Position numbers and translations under genes: made by a program
Notes under the pieces: model-generated
The model's database searches: none
Seen by the model: only the letters and a program-made list of their open reading frames with translations
Told to the model about the DNA's origin: nothing
Shown: positions 52,176 through 59,232 of the stretch, in pieces
How positions within the stretch are numbered: the stretch's first letter is position 1
How the letters are laid out: each line of letters begins with the position of its first letter
Source: JTS-RE37 sp041743975
GTDB taxonomy: Bacteria > Bacteroidota > Bacteroidia > Flavobacteriales > Flavobacteriaceae
Direction of reading: 5' to 3'
Assembly (NCBI GenBank): GCA_041743975.1
Contig: JBGTLT010000057.1
Location: 1 to 64,000, forward strand
Length of the DNA: 64,000 nt

Positions 52176-52727
52176 CTATACTTTTTCTACCTGCATATAG
52201 CTTAATTCCAGGGGAGTCTTTCTCCCGAAGATCTTCACCATTACCTCGAGCTTTCGCTTTTCTTCATTGATCTTCTCCACCGTGCCGTTGAATCCGTTGA
52301 AAGGCCCGTCAATGACTTTCACGGTTTCCCCAAGGACAAATGGAATCGCAACGCTATCTGTATTGACAGCCAGTTCATCCACTTTTCCAAGCATCCTGTT
52401 GACCTCCGATTTTCGCAGCGGCACGGGATCTCCCCCTTTGGTTTCGCCCAAAAACCCAATTACATTGGTAATAGAGCGTATAATGTGTACCATCTCCCCG
52501 CCTAAATTGGCCTTGATCATGATATAGCCCGGGAAATAAACCCTTTCCTTGTTGATTTTCTTTCCGTTCCTTATCTGTACAACCTTTTCGGTCGGCACAA
52601 GTACATCCTCCAGAAAGTCTCCAAATCCATGGCGCTCCACTTCACTTTCGATATAGCCCTTGATCTTATTTTCCTGACCACTGACCGCTCTCACTACATA
52701 CCATTTCTTTTCAAGTACTTCTGACAT
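52176..52727 (-). CDS. nusG: Transcription termination/antitermination factor NusG
   Basis: 183 residues. It binds RNA polymerase and couples transcription with Rho or the ribosome. The NGN domain (KKWYVVRAVSGQENKIKGYI; VYFPGYIMIKANLGGEM) is followed by the KOW domain (GETVKVIDGPFNGFNGTVEK). It follows secE by 8 bp, the usual order. Confidence 0.97.
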   Translation of the reverse strand: MSEVLEKKWYVVRAVSGQENKIKGYIESEVERHGFGDFLEDVLVPTEKVVQIRNGKKINKERVYFPGYIMIKANLGGEMVHIIRSITNVIGFLGETKGGDPVPLRKSEVNRMLGKVDELAVNTDSVAIPFVLGETVKVIDGPFNGFNGTVEKINEEKRKLEVMVKIFGRKTPLELSYMQVEKV

Positions 52728-52735
52728 AATCCAGC

Positions 52736-52924
52736 TTAATTAATTAATGTTTTAAAATACAATGTAATCAACTCGCTGAATATGGAATCCACACCCCAGG
52801 TTGCCAATGCAAACAGGATAGAAAACACGGCAACAATGACCATAAGGTTAGATGATTCGGCCCTGGAGGGCAGCGTAACATTGTGCCTTAATTCTTCTAT
52901 GGATTCCCTTATATATGTAACCAT
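52736..52924 (-). CDS. secE: Preprotein translocase subunit SecE
   Basis: 62 residues, the short single-helix form found in most bacteria. It stabilises SecY in the inner membrane translocon. The amphipathic ESIEELRHNVTLPSRAESSN segment precedes one membrane helix (about 27-50). It sits between tRNA-Trp and nusG, the conserved position. Confidence 0.95.
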   Translation of the reverse strand: MVTYIRESIEELRHNVTLPSRAESSNLMVIVAVFSILFALATWGVDSIFSELITLYFKTLIN

Positions 52925-53035
52925 GCTGTGCTATTTTACGTTGTACCCTGAGAAACCCCTCTGCAGCTTCCCCCATTATTTCGGGTTAAAGCCCTTTGTC
53001 CGTTTACGGTGCTCCTGGTTATTACTTTATTTCCT

Positions 53036-53126
53036 GCACGGGAGGAGAGACTTCCCGTGGCTTCGCACGGGACAGGCTTCTCGTCTCACAGGCCTTTTTC
53101 CTTTTTTCAGCACGGGAGGAGAGACT
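53036..53126. repeat. 17-bp copy of the tRNA-Trp 3' end, with a GC hairpin
   Basis: GCACGGGAGGAGAGACT occurs at 53110-53126 (3' end of tRNA-Trp) and again at 53036-53052, 74 bp away. Beside the second copy TCCCGTG (53053-53059) and CACGGGA (53066-53072) form a 7-bp stem around GCTTCG. It may be a tRNA remnant, a scar of site-specific integration, or a processing structure. Confidence 0.6.
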
Positions 53127-53183
53127 CGAACTCCCGACACCTGGTTTTGGAGACCAGTGCTCTACCAACTGAGCTACACCCGT
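53111..53183 (-). tRNA. tRNA-Trp (anticodon CCA)
   Basis: 73 nt. The anticodon stem CTGGT/ACCAG encloses CTCCAAA, with CCA at 34-36. D-arm AGCTCAGTTGGTAGAGC and T-loop TTCGAGT are canonical. The acceptor stem pairs ACGGGTG with CTCCCGT, with one U-U mismatch at 6-67. No CCA is encoded. It lies between tuf and secE. Confidence 0.95.
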
Positions 53184-53192
53184 ATCTAATTA

Positions 53193-53230
53193 CATTGAAA
53201 GGTATCCCGCTAAAGCGGGACACCTCAATG
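53193..53230 (-). promoter_or_regulatory. Hairpin between tuf and tRNA-Trp
   Basis: CATTGA/TCAATG (53193-53198, 53225-53230), GGT/ACC and TCCCGCT/AGCGGGA (53205-53211, 53214-53220) stack into a ~16-bp stem with small internal mismatches. No T run follows on the minus strand, so RNA processing between tuf mRNA and tRNA-Trp, or partial termination, is more likely than full termination. Confidence 0.6.
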
Positions 53231-53250
53231 CTGCAAATGATCGTATGTTA

Positions 53251-54438
53251 TTAATCTAAAATTTTGGTAACCTGACCGGCTCCGACGGTCCTGCCACCTT
53301 CACGAATGGCAAAACGAAGACCAACACTCAATGCGATTGCCTGAAGCAAATCTACTGTAATTGTCAGGTTATCACCAGGCATTACCATTTCCACACCACT
53401 GGGCAGGTTAATCGTACCCGTTACGTCTGTAGTCCGCACATAGAACTGTGGACGATAGTTATTATGGAATGGCGTATGACGTCCACCTTCTTCTTTTTTA
53501 AGGATATAAACCTCTGCCTCAAACTTCGCATGTGGTTTTACTGATCCCGGCTTACAGATAACCATTCCCCTTTTGATATCTGATTTCTCAATACCTCTTA
53601 ATAGGATCCCAACGTTGTCACCAGCTTCTCCCCTGTCCAATATTTTACGGAACATTTCCACACCCGTAACGGTAGAGGTAAGTTTCTCTGCCCCCATCCC
53701 AATAATTTCAACAGAATCACCGGTATTGGCAACACCGGTCTCAATCCGGCCTGTTGCAACAGTACCACGACCCGTGATGGTAAATACATCTTCTACCGGC
53801 ATGAGGAAAGGCTTTTCCACATCCCTTTCCGGCATTTCGATCCAGGTATCCACGGCAGTCATCAGTTCCATAACCGAATCAACCCACTTTTGCTCCCCGT
53901 TAAGTGCACCAAGCGCAGAACCTGAAATAACAGGACCGTTGTCACCATCATATTCATAGAAGGAAAGCAATTCCCTTACTTCCATCTCAACGAGCTCCAA
54001 AAGTTCCTCATCATCCACCATATCCACTTTATTCAGGAATACTACCATTCTTGGGATGCCAACCTGGCGTCCCAAAAGGATGTGCTCCCGTGTCTGAGGC
54101 ATAGGCCCGTCTGTAGCAGCAACTACCAGGATGGCACCATCCATCTGCGCTGCCCCGGTAACCATGTTCTTCACGTAATCCGCGTGACCGGGACAGTCAA
54201 CGTGGGCATAGTGCCTGTTGACCGTTTGGTACTCTACGTGAGAGGTATTGATAGTAATACCACGTTCTTTTTCCTCAGGAGCATTGTCAATAGAATCAAA
54301 ACTCCTTACTTCGGATAGTCCTGCGTTCGCCAATACCGAAGTAATAGCAGCAGTTAATGTAGTTTTACCGTGATCTACGTGTCCAATGGTACCTATATTT
54401 AAGTGCGGTTTGGAACGATCAAAAGTTGCCTTTGCCAT
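53251..54438 (-). CDS. tuf: Elongation factor Tu
   Basis: 395 residues, full length. This GTPase brings aminoacyl-tRNA to the ribosome. The G motifs GHVDHGKTTL, DCPGHADY and NKVD are intact, with domains II (GRGTVATGRIETG) and III (NNYRPQFYVRTTDVTG). It lies between tRNA-Thr(GGU) and tRNA-Trp, the same position as tufB in the E. coli thrU-tyrU-glyT-thrT-tufB operon. Confidence 0.98.
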   Translation of the reverse strand: MAKATFDRSKPHLNIGTIGHVDHGKTTLTAAITSVLANAGLSEVRSFDSIDNAPEEKERGITINTSHVEYQTVNRHYAHVDCPGHADYVKNMVTGAAQMDGAILVVAATDGPMPQTREHILLGRQVGIPRMVVFLNKVDMVDDEELLELVEMEVRELLSFYEYDGDNGPVISGSALGALNGEQKWVDSVMELMTAVDTWIEMPERDVEKPFLMPVEDVFTITGRGTVATGRIETGVANTGDSVEIIGMGAEKLTSTVTGVEMFRKILDRGEAGDNVGILLRGIEKSDIKRGMVICKPGSVKPHAKFEAEVYILKKEEGGRHTPFHNNYRPQFYVRTTDVTGTINLPSGVEMVMPGDNLTITVDLLQAIALSVGLRFAIREGGRTVGAGQVTKILD

Positions 54439-54588
54439 TTTTATTGAATTTAAATCTTAGTTTATATTAGTGTTCAAATTTTATTTATGCTGTGCCAGTG
54501 ACCCGTAATTAATCCCTGGAGGGCGTGTACCATGGTCCTTAACATGCAATTGGCTTATTTTCCCTCCCGTGTTCCACCACCATTCTAG

Positions 54589-54660
54589 AGCCAACGACGG
54601 GAATTGAACCCGTGACCTCTTCCTTACCAAGGAAACGCTCTACCCCTGAGCTACGTCGGC
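54589..54660 (-). tRNA. tRNA-Thr (anticodon GGT)
   Basis: 72 nt. Acceptor GCCGACG/CGTTGGC with one G-U pair, discriminator U. The anticodon stem TTTCC/GGAAG encloses TTGGTAA (GGT at 34-36). D-arm and T-arm (CGGGTTCAATTCCCG) are canonical. It lies 150 bp upstream of tuf. Confidence 0.95.
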
Positions 54661-54858
54661 TTGTTGGGTTCAGAGTTTAATGTTAAAAGGTTCAGGCTAA
54701 ACCTACAACAACTTCTACAAAAAACAACAATCGCTACCCAAGGTCTCTGAGCAGAAGAACAAGCTTCCCGGGCATTTCCCGGTAAAGGTATAGAACCACC
54801 TTCTTCCTTGATAACCTTTAACAGTCCTAAAGCTTTTTAACTTTTCGTCCTGATTCAG

Positions 54859-54931
54859 AGCGGGAGACCGGGTTCGAACCGGCGACATTCAGCTTGGAAG
54901 GCTGACGCTCTACCAACTGAGCTACTCCCGC
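54859..54931 (-). tRNA. tRNA-Gly (anticodon TCC)
   Basis: 73 nt. Acceptor GCGGGAG/CTCCCGC is perfectly paired. The anticodon stem TCAGC/GCTGA encloses CTTCCAA (TCC at 34-36). T-arm CCGGTTCGAACCCGG. Confidence 0.96.
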
Positions 54932-55020
54932 AATTTTAATTTTCACTATTTCAACATGCCTTCGAAAATTCCGGCAATGTAACTTGTGAATCCAGTATCC
55001 TGAACCCCTGACAATTTTTG

Positions 55021-55102
55021 TGGGGAGAGCAGGATTCGAACCTGCGAAGGTGAAACCAACAGATTTACAGTCTGTCCTCGTTGGCCGCTTGAGTATCTCC
55101 CC
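55021..55102 (-). tRNA. tRNA-Tyr (anticodon GTA)
   Basis: 82 nt with the long variable arm expected for bacterial tRNA-Tyr. Acceptor GGGGAGA/TCTCCCC, anticodon stem ACAGA/TCTGT enclosing CTGTAAA (GTA). Discriminator A. Confidence 0.96.
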
Positions 55103-55396
55103 GACTCATTTTTTCAGTATGTGATGAACTTAACCCGATCCAACACCTGTAATGTAATCCCGGCAGCCCACCTGGTTTGATATTCAAGCTTTTTTTTATT
55201 AAAATGCCCTTGCTTCAAAACACACTTCCGGTTCTCCTGTCACATTTTATCCAACATTCTCCAAATCAGCGTGTTCCGCATCACCCGGGAACTTTGCCGT
55301 CCTGTAGTTGCAGAATCCAATCCACAAGAATCCTATAGTCACTATTCTATGCTCAAAAAACAATTGAGAAAAACCTCGCGGACTTCCCCAATTTCG

Positions 55397-55470
55397 AGCC
55401 GATGGAGGGAGTCGAACCCACGACCTGCTGATTACAAATCAGCTGCTCTAGCCAGCTGAGCTACATCGGC
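55397..55470 (-). tRNA. tRNA-Thr (anticodon TGT)
   Basis: 74 nt. Acceptor GCCGATG/CATCGGC is perfect. The anticodon stem GCTGA/TCAGC encloses TTTGTAA (TGT). It is the first tRNA of the cluster, about 43 nt downstream of the predicted start of the promoter at 55520-55549. Confidence 0.96.
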
Positions 55471-55519
55471 TTTTAATGCTTTTTACCGCATAAAAAAGCC
55501 CGCTATTTCTAACGGACTG

Positions 55520-55549
55520 CAAATGTAGATAATTATTTATTTAATCAAA
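55520..55549 (-). promoter_or_regulatory. Bacteroidota-type promoter for the tRNA-tuf-secE-rpo block
   Basis: On the minus strand TTTG (55549-55546), an 18-bp AT-rich spacer and TACATTTG (55527-55520) match both boxes of the Bacteroidota housekeeping promoter. It is the best promoter match in the window and lies directly upstream of tRNA-Thr(UGU). It overlaps the 3' end region of hpf by no coding base. Confidence 0.7.
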
Positions 55550-55555
55550 ACAAAA

Positions 55556-55873
55556 TTACAAAAATTTTAAGGATACCCCGGCCCGTGGTTTTTTCTTCTT
55601 TTTCACCAGTTTTCGTTCAAGGGAACTACAGGCAGAATCCACAGCTTCCTCAAATGATTTACATTGCTTTTTAACCAGGAATTCATTCTTCGGTACCAGC
55701 AATTTGATTTCCACAATCTTATTTTCCTTTGCACTCGTATTTTCAACTTTTAAAAAAACTTCGGAACTGATTACTTTATCATAGTATAGATCCAGTTTAT
55801 CCAATCTTTTCTGAACAAAGTCAATTAGCTTTCCATCGGCATTAAAATTAACTGATTGTGTGTTTACTTTCAT
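55556..55873 (-). CDS. hpf: Ribosome hibernation-promoting factor, short form (HPF/YfiA family)
   Basis: 105 residues. It binds the decoding centre of idle ribosomes during slow growth. The beta-alpha-beta fold is visible (KVNTQSVNFNADGKLIDFVQ, LDLYYDKVISSEVFL), ending in a basic tail (RKLVKKKKKPRAG). It lacks the C-terminal dimerisation domain of long HPF. It follows xerC by 43 bp and precedes the tRNA cluster. Confidence 0.92.
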   Translation of the reverse strand: MKVNTQSVNFNADGKLIDFVQKRLDKLDLYYDKVISSEVFLKVENTSAKENKIVEIKLLVPKNEFLVKKQCKSFEEAVDSACSSLERKLVKKKKKPRAGVSLKFL

Positions 55874-55916
55874 AAGTAAAAGATTTAAAGGTGAAACAAT
55901 TTAAAAGAACGTTCTG

Positions 55917-56807
55917 CTACTCTTTGCTCCTGGGGTGGGAAGAAGCATGTGTTTTCTTAAGTTCAGCGATACTATTATGTGTGTAGACCTGTGTTGACGC
56001 CAAACTGCTGTGTCCAAGCAATTCCTTTACCGCATTCATATCTGCTCCTTTATTCAGCAAATGAGTGGCAAAGGTATGCCGTAAAATATGTGGGCTCTTT
56101 TTAACCTTTGAAGAGACCTTACTAAAATACCCATTTATAATTCTATAGACAAGGGATTCATAAATTTTATGACCAGCTTGGGAAAGAAAAATATAGGGTT
56201 CACTTTCAGGATCGGAGGGCGAATTGCGTAACTCCAGATAGCACCTGAACGATTGACAGGTTGATTCCAACAAGGGGAGGATGCGCTCCTTATTCCGTTT
56301 CCCAAGGACTTTAATGGTTTTCCGGGGCAGGTCTACGTCCTTAACTTTTAGATTGATCAGTTCGGCCCGCCTTATGCCGGTGGTATATAACAACTCAATG
56401 ACGAGTCGGTCACGCGCCCCTTCCGCCGTGTCTTCAAAAGGAATCTCCCCGAACAGGCGGTCCATCTCCAGTTCCGAGAATGGAATTTCGACCTTCCTGG
56501 ACGTTTTCAGGGCCCTGTGTTTGGCGAGGGGGCTAAAGGGTATCCTCTCAATTCCCTGCAGAAACCTGTAATAGGCCTTCAGGGATGCCACCTTCCTGTT
56601 TACCGTGCGGTTAGATAGGCCCTTGCCCACCAACAATACAATCCAACTCCTGATAAGACTGTAATCTGCTGTATCGATTTCCGAAAGCCCGTAGGACTCC
56701 TGACAGCATCCTGCGAATTCTGCAATATCCTTATGATAGGCATTCACCGTATGGGGGGAATACTTCCGCTCTAATGAAAGATAGTCAATAAAGGCGCCGA
56801 CAGACAT
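55917..56807 (-). CDS. xerC: Tyrosine recombinase XerC
   Basis: 296 residues. It resolves chromosome dimers at dif. The N-terminal SAM-like domain (FIDYLSLERKYSPHTVNAYH) is followed by the catalytic domain with the full set: Arg in YTTGIRRAELINL, Lys in GKRNKERILPL, His/Arg in PHILRHTFATHLL, His in LLGHSSLASTQ and the nucleophile Tyr in TQVYTHNSI. Its place between rpsU and hpf and its full length indicate the housekeeping Xer enzyme rather than a mobile-element integrase. A -7-like TAGCTTTG (56819-56812) suggests a near-leaderless start at 56807. Confidence 0.93.
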   Translation of the reverse strand: MSVGAFIDYLSLERKYSPHTVNAYHKDIAEFAGCCQESYGLSEIDTADYSLIRSWIVLLVGKGLSNRTVNRKVASLKAYYRFLQGIERIPFSPLAKHRALKTSRKVEIPFSELEMDRLFGEIPFEDTAEGARDRLVIELLYTTGIRRAELINLKVKDVDLPRKTIKVLGKRNKERILPLLESTCQSFRCYLELRNSPSDPESEPYIFLSQAGHKIYESLVYRIINGYFSKVSSKVKKSPHILRHTFATHLLNKGADMNAVKELLGHSSLASTQVYTHNSIAELKKTHASSHPRSKE

Positions 56808-56811
56808 TCCA

Positions 56812-56819
56812 CAAAGCTA
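56812..56819 (-). promoter_or_regulatory. -7 element (TAGCTTTG) directly before xerC
   Basis: A full TAnnTTTG match ending 5 bp before the xerC ATG, so the transcript would begin at or next to the start codon. The -33 box is not evident. Confidence 0.35.
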
Positions 56820-56849
56820 CAAAACGCAGGACATAATAGGGCATAAAAA

Positions 56850-56888
56850 ATCCCGCATACTGAAAAATTTCAGTTGCGGGATCCTATT
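56850..56888 (-). terminator. rpsU terminator
   Basis: ATCCCGCA/TGCGGGAT (56850-56857, 56875-56882) plus ACTGAAA/TTTCAGT (56859-56865, 56868-56874) form a ~15-bp stem with one bulge. On the minus strand it is followed by a T run (plus-strand AAAAAA at 56845-56850), just after the rpsU stop at 56905. Confidence 0.85.
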
Positions 56889-56904
56889 GGGTTTAACGAT
56901 TATG

Positions 56905-57099
56905 CTATATTTCTTCCTGGTCTCTTAGGCCCTGGATATATTGCGCTTTCTGGACTTGCTGTCTGCGCTCTACAGAAGGTTTGGTAAATTGCTGCCGCTT
57001 TCGCAATTGCCGCATAGTACCGGTCCTGTCGAACTTACGTTTAAAACGTTTTAAAGCCCTATCTATATTTTCTCCTTCTTTAACTGGTATGATCAACAT
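56905..57099 (-). CDS. rpsU: 30S ribosomal protein S21
   Basis: 64 residues, basic. It binds the small subunit near the mRNA start region. Family features are MLIIPVKEGENIDRALKRFK and the RRQQFTKPSVERR tail typical of Bacteroidota S21. A -7-like TATATTTG (57143-57136) lies about 37 bp upstream and a terminator follows, so it is mainly transcribed alone. Confidence 0.95.
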   Translation of the reverse strand: MLIIPVKEGENIDRALKRFKRKFDRTGTMRQLRKRQQFTKPSVERRQQVQKAQYIQGLRDQEEI

Positions 57100-57135
57100 A
57101 GGCTACAACCTCCTTTCTTTAGTGATTTGAGTTTG

Positions 57136-57143
57136 CAAATATA
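57136..57143 (-). promoter_or_regulatory. -7 element (TATATTTG) of rpsU
   Basis: A full TAnnTTTG match on the minus strand, about 37 bp before the rpsU ATG. The -33 box is weak or absent. Confidence 0.4.
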
Positions 57144-57169
57144 ACCGGAATTACCGAAAGGAAAAGAAT

Positions 57170-58318
57170 TTATTTTAAAATATTCTTGGCGATGACGATC
57201 TTCTGTATTTCGGTCGTTCCTTCCCCAATGGTACAAAGTTTGGAATCCCTGTAAAATTTTTCCACGGGGAAATCCTTCGTATACCCATAACCCCCGTGTA
57301 TTTGCACAGCTTCATTGGCTACCCTTACGCAAACCTCAGAGGCGTACATTTTCGCCATAGCGCTTATTTTGGTTGTCTTCCGCCCTTCGTTCTTCAGAAA
57401 AGCAGCCTTGTGCAAAATCAATTCCGAAGTTTCAATCTCTGTAGCCATATCGGCCAGTTTAAAGGATATTCCCTGAAACTCGCTGATCGGTTTCCCAAAT
57501 TGCACCCGCTCCTTTGAATAGCGCAGCGCCGCCTCATAAGCGCCCTTGGCAATACCAAGGGATAAGGCCCCTATGGATATCCGTCCCCCATCCAAAACCT
57601 TCATGGATTGCACAAAGCCATTGCCTACATCCCCCAACCGGTTGGAATCCGGAATTTTACAATCACTGAATATCATTTCAGCGGTTTCACTGGCCCGCAT
57701 ACCCAGCTTATTTTCCTTTTTGCCACTGCTAAAGCCCGCTGTACCTTTTTCCACTACAAAGGACGTCATGCCGTGGCTATCTCCTTTTTCTCCTGTCCTC
57801 GCAATTACGACGGCAATATCCCCGCTTATACCATGGGTAATGAAATTCTTCGCACCATTAATGATCCAATGATCCCCTTGCCGTATGGCAGTGGTGTTCA
57901 TCCCCCCTGCATCCGAACCGGTGTTGTGCTCTGTCAGTCCCCAGGCCCCTATCCATTCCGCAGTGGCCAGTTTAGGGATCCACCGTTTCTTCTGTTCCAC
58001 ATTACCAAAAGAAAGTATATGGTTGGTGCAAAGTGAACTGTGGGCAGCAACAGACAATCCGATTGACGGGTCTACCTTGGAGATTTCCTCAATGATCGCC
58101 ACGTATTCATGGTAGCCCAGGCCGGAACCGCCCAGCTCCGTTGGAACCAACACTCCCATAAACCCCATTTCCCCCGCCTTTTTAAAAAGTGCGACCGGAA
58201 AGGTTTGGGCTTCATCCCATTCCATAATGTGTGGCCTGATATGCTGCTCGGCAAATTCCCGTGCCGATTCGGCAACCATTTGTTGGGTCTCTGAATAATC
58301 AAAACTAAGGGAAGACAT
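57170..58318 (-). CDS. Acyl-CoA dehydrogenase
   Basis: About 382 residues from ATG 58318 (MSSLSFDYSETQQMV); ATG 58333 would add five residues outside the fold. An FAD enzyme oxidising acyl-CoA thioesters. Motifs: GAWGLTEHNTGSDAGGMNTT, the NGAKNFITHG substrate/FAD loop, VQFGKPISEFQ, and the catalytic-base region LCTIGEGTTEIQ near the C-terminus. The VQIHGGYGYTKDFPVEKFYR segment fits short-chain or branched-chain substrates. It is the last gene of an operon with the HhH protein and the alanine symporter. Chain-length specificity is not readable. Confidence 0.93.
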   Translation of the reverse strand: MSSLSFDYSETQQMVAESAREFAEQHIRPHIMEWDEAQTFPVALFKKAGEMGFMGVLVPTELGGSGLGYHEYVAIIEEISKVDPSIGLSVAAHSSLCTNHILSFGNVEQKKRWIPKLATAEWIGAWGLTEHNTGSDAGGMNTTAIRQGDHWIINGAKNFITHGISGDIAVVIARTGEKGDSHGMTSFVVEKGTAGFSSGKKENKLGMRASETAEMIFSDCKIPDSNRLGDVGNGFVQSMKVLDGGRISIGALSLGIAKGAYEAALRYSKERVQFGKPISEFQGISFKLADMATEIETSELILHKAAFLKNEGRKTTKISAMAKMYASEVCVRVANEAVQIHGGYGYTKDFPVEKFYRDSKLCTIGEGTTEIQKIVIAKNILK

Positions 58319-58342
58319 AGTGTCTGTTATCATTATAGGAAT

Positions 58343-59224
58343 TTAAAGTCTCAAATATAGCGTAATTCTATCAATTTTCTCTATCGGAAAATCGGCTATA
58401 TTACCCAGTTCATCAAATGTTTTATATCCCCCGATGACCTCCCTGTGGGCTACTATGCTATTAGCCAGGGCATCATTTATATACAGGATCCGGGCCAGTT
58501 CCGCCGCTGAGGACGTATTGAGGTTAACCCGGGCTATTTCGGGGGGAACCCGGACTTCAAATTTTTGTAATGCTTTGGCGGTGACATCGGGAGGTAGGCC
58601 GTATACATCGTATAGTTGATCCGCCACCAGGAACCCCCCCAGCGCAGTCCTGAATTTAATGATCCTGGCTGCCAGCTTATCGCCAATGCCCTGAACTTCT
58701 TTAAGCTCTTCAAGGGTGGCCGTATTGAGATCTATTTTAATTCTTTCCTTTAAACCCACCGTTTCCGGTACTTTTAGGGAAGCGGCCTGTGAGTGGGTAG
58801 CCTCCCTTTCCCGGACCCATTCCGGAAACCTGAAAAAAGGGGCTATCACTGCCAGCAGGGAGTCGGACAGAAGCGTAACCTGCTGAAACTCCAATGCAGA
58901 ATTCACAAACTTACGCTGCCCCCGGTACTGGTGCAACCTGTCAATTTCCTCCGCTGACATACCCAGGGAATATCCCTTGAAGTCACTGATATAATTAGGG
59001 TTAAAGGGATACAGCCTTAGGGTATCCCCGGCTGCATGCCGGTCCTTTAGTTCGTCAATCAGACCCTGCATTTCCATATCCACTTCGAACCCCGGGGTAA
59101 CAGGAGGTTTGATCATTACCACAACAAAATAAACAGCTTGTAGCACTATGATGATGAGCAACAAATAATAAATCCCACTCCGTTCCTGTTTATTGAACCT
59201 GAAGTGGGATCTGAAATTCTTCAA
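58343..59224 (-). CDS. Helix-hairpin-helix (ComEA-like) membrane-anchored protein
   Basis: 293 residues. One N-terminal membrane anchor (about 18-38) is followed by three helix-hairpin-helix units: about 80-130 (degenerate), about 165-220 (IDLNTATLEELKEVQGIGDK, a ComEA-type motif) and about 235-293 (VNLNTSSAAELARILYINDA). HhH units bind DNA without sequence preference; ComEA-like proteins draw DNA into the periplasm for uptake. No other competence genes are present, so a role in DNA uptake is only a possibility. It lies 8 bp from the symporter gene and about 9-24 bp before the dehydrogenase. Confidence 0.87.
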   Translation of the reverse strand: MKNFRSHFRFNKQERSGIYYLLLIIIVLQAVYFVVVMIKPPVTPGFEVDMEMQGLIDELKDRHAAGDTLRLYPFNPNYISDFKGYSLGMSAEEIDRLHQYRGQRKFVNSALEFQQVTLLSDSLLAVIAPFFRFPEWVREREATHSQAASLKVPETVGLKERIKIDLNTATLEELKEVQGIGDKLAARIIKFRTALGGFLVADQLYDVYGLPPDVTAKALQKFEVRVPPEIARVNLNTSSAAELARILYINDALANSIVAHREVIGGYKTFDELGNIADFPIEKIDRITLYLRL

Positions 59225-59232
59225 AATAGCAC

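Noticed and set aside
55917..56807. Tyrosine recombinase as sign of an integrated mobile element
   Set aside because: Gene order rpsU-xerC-hpf, full length and absence of phage or plasmid genes indicate the housekeeping XerC.
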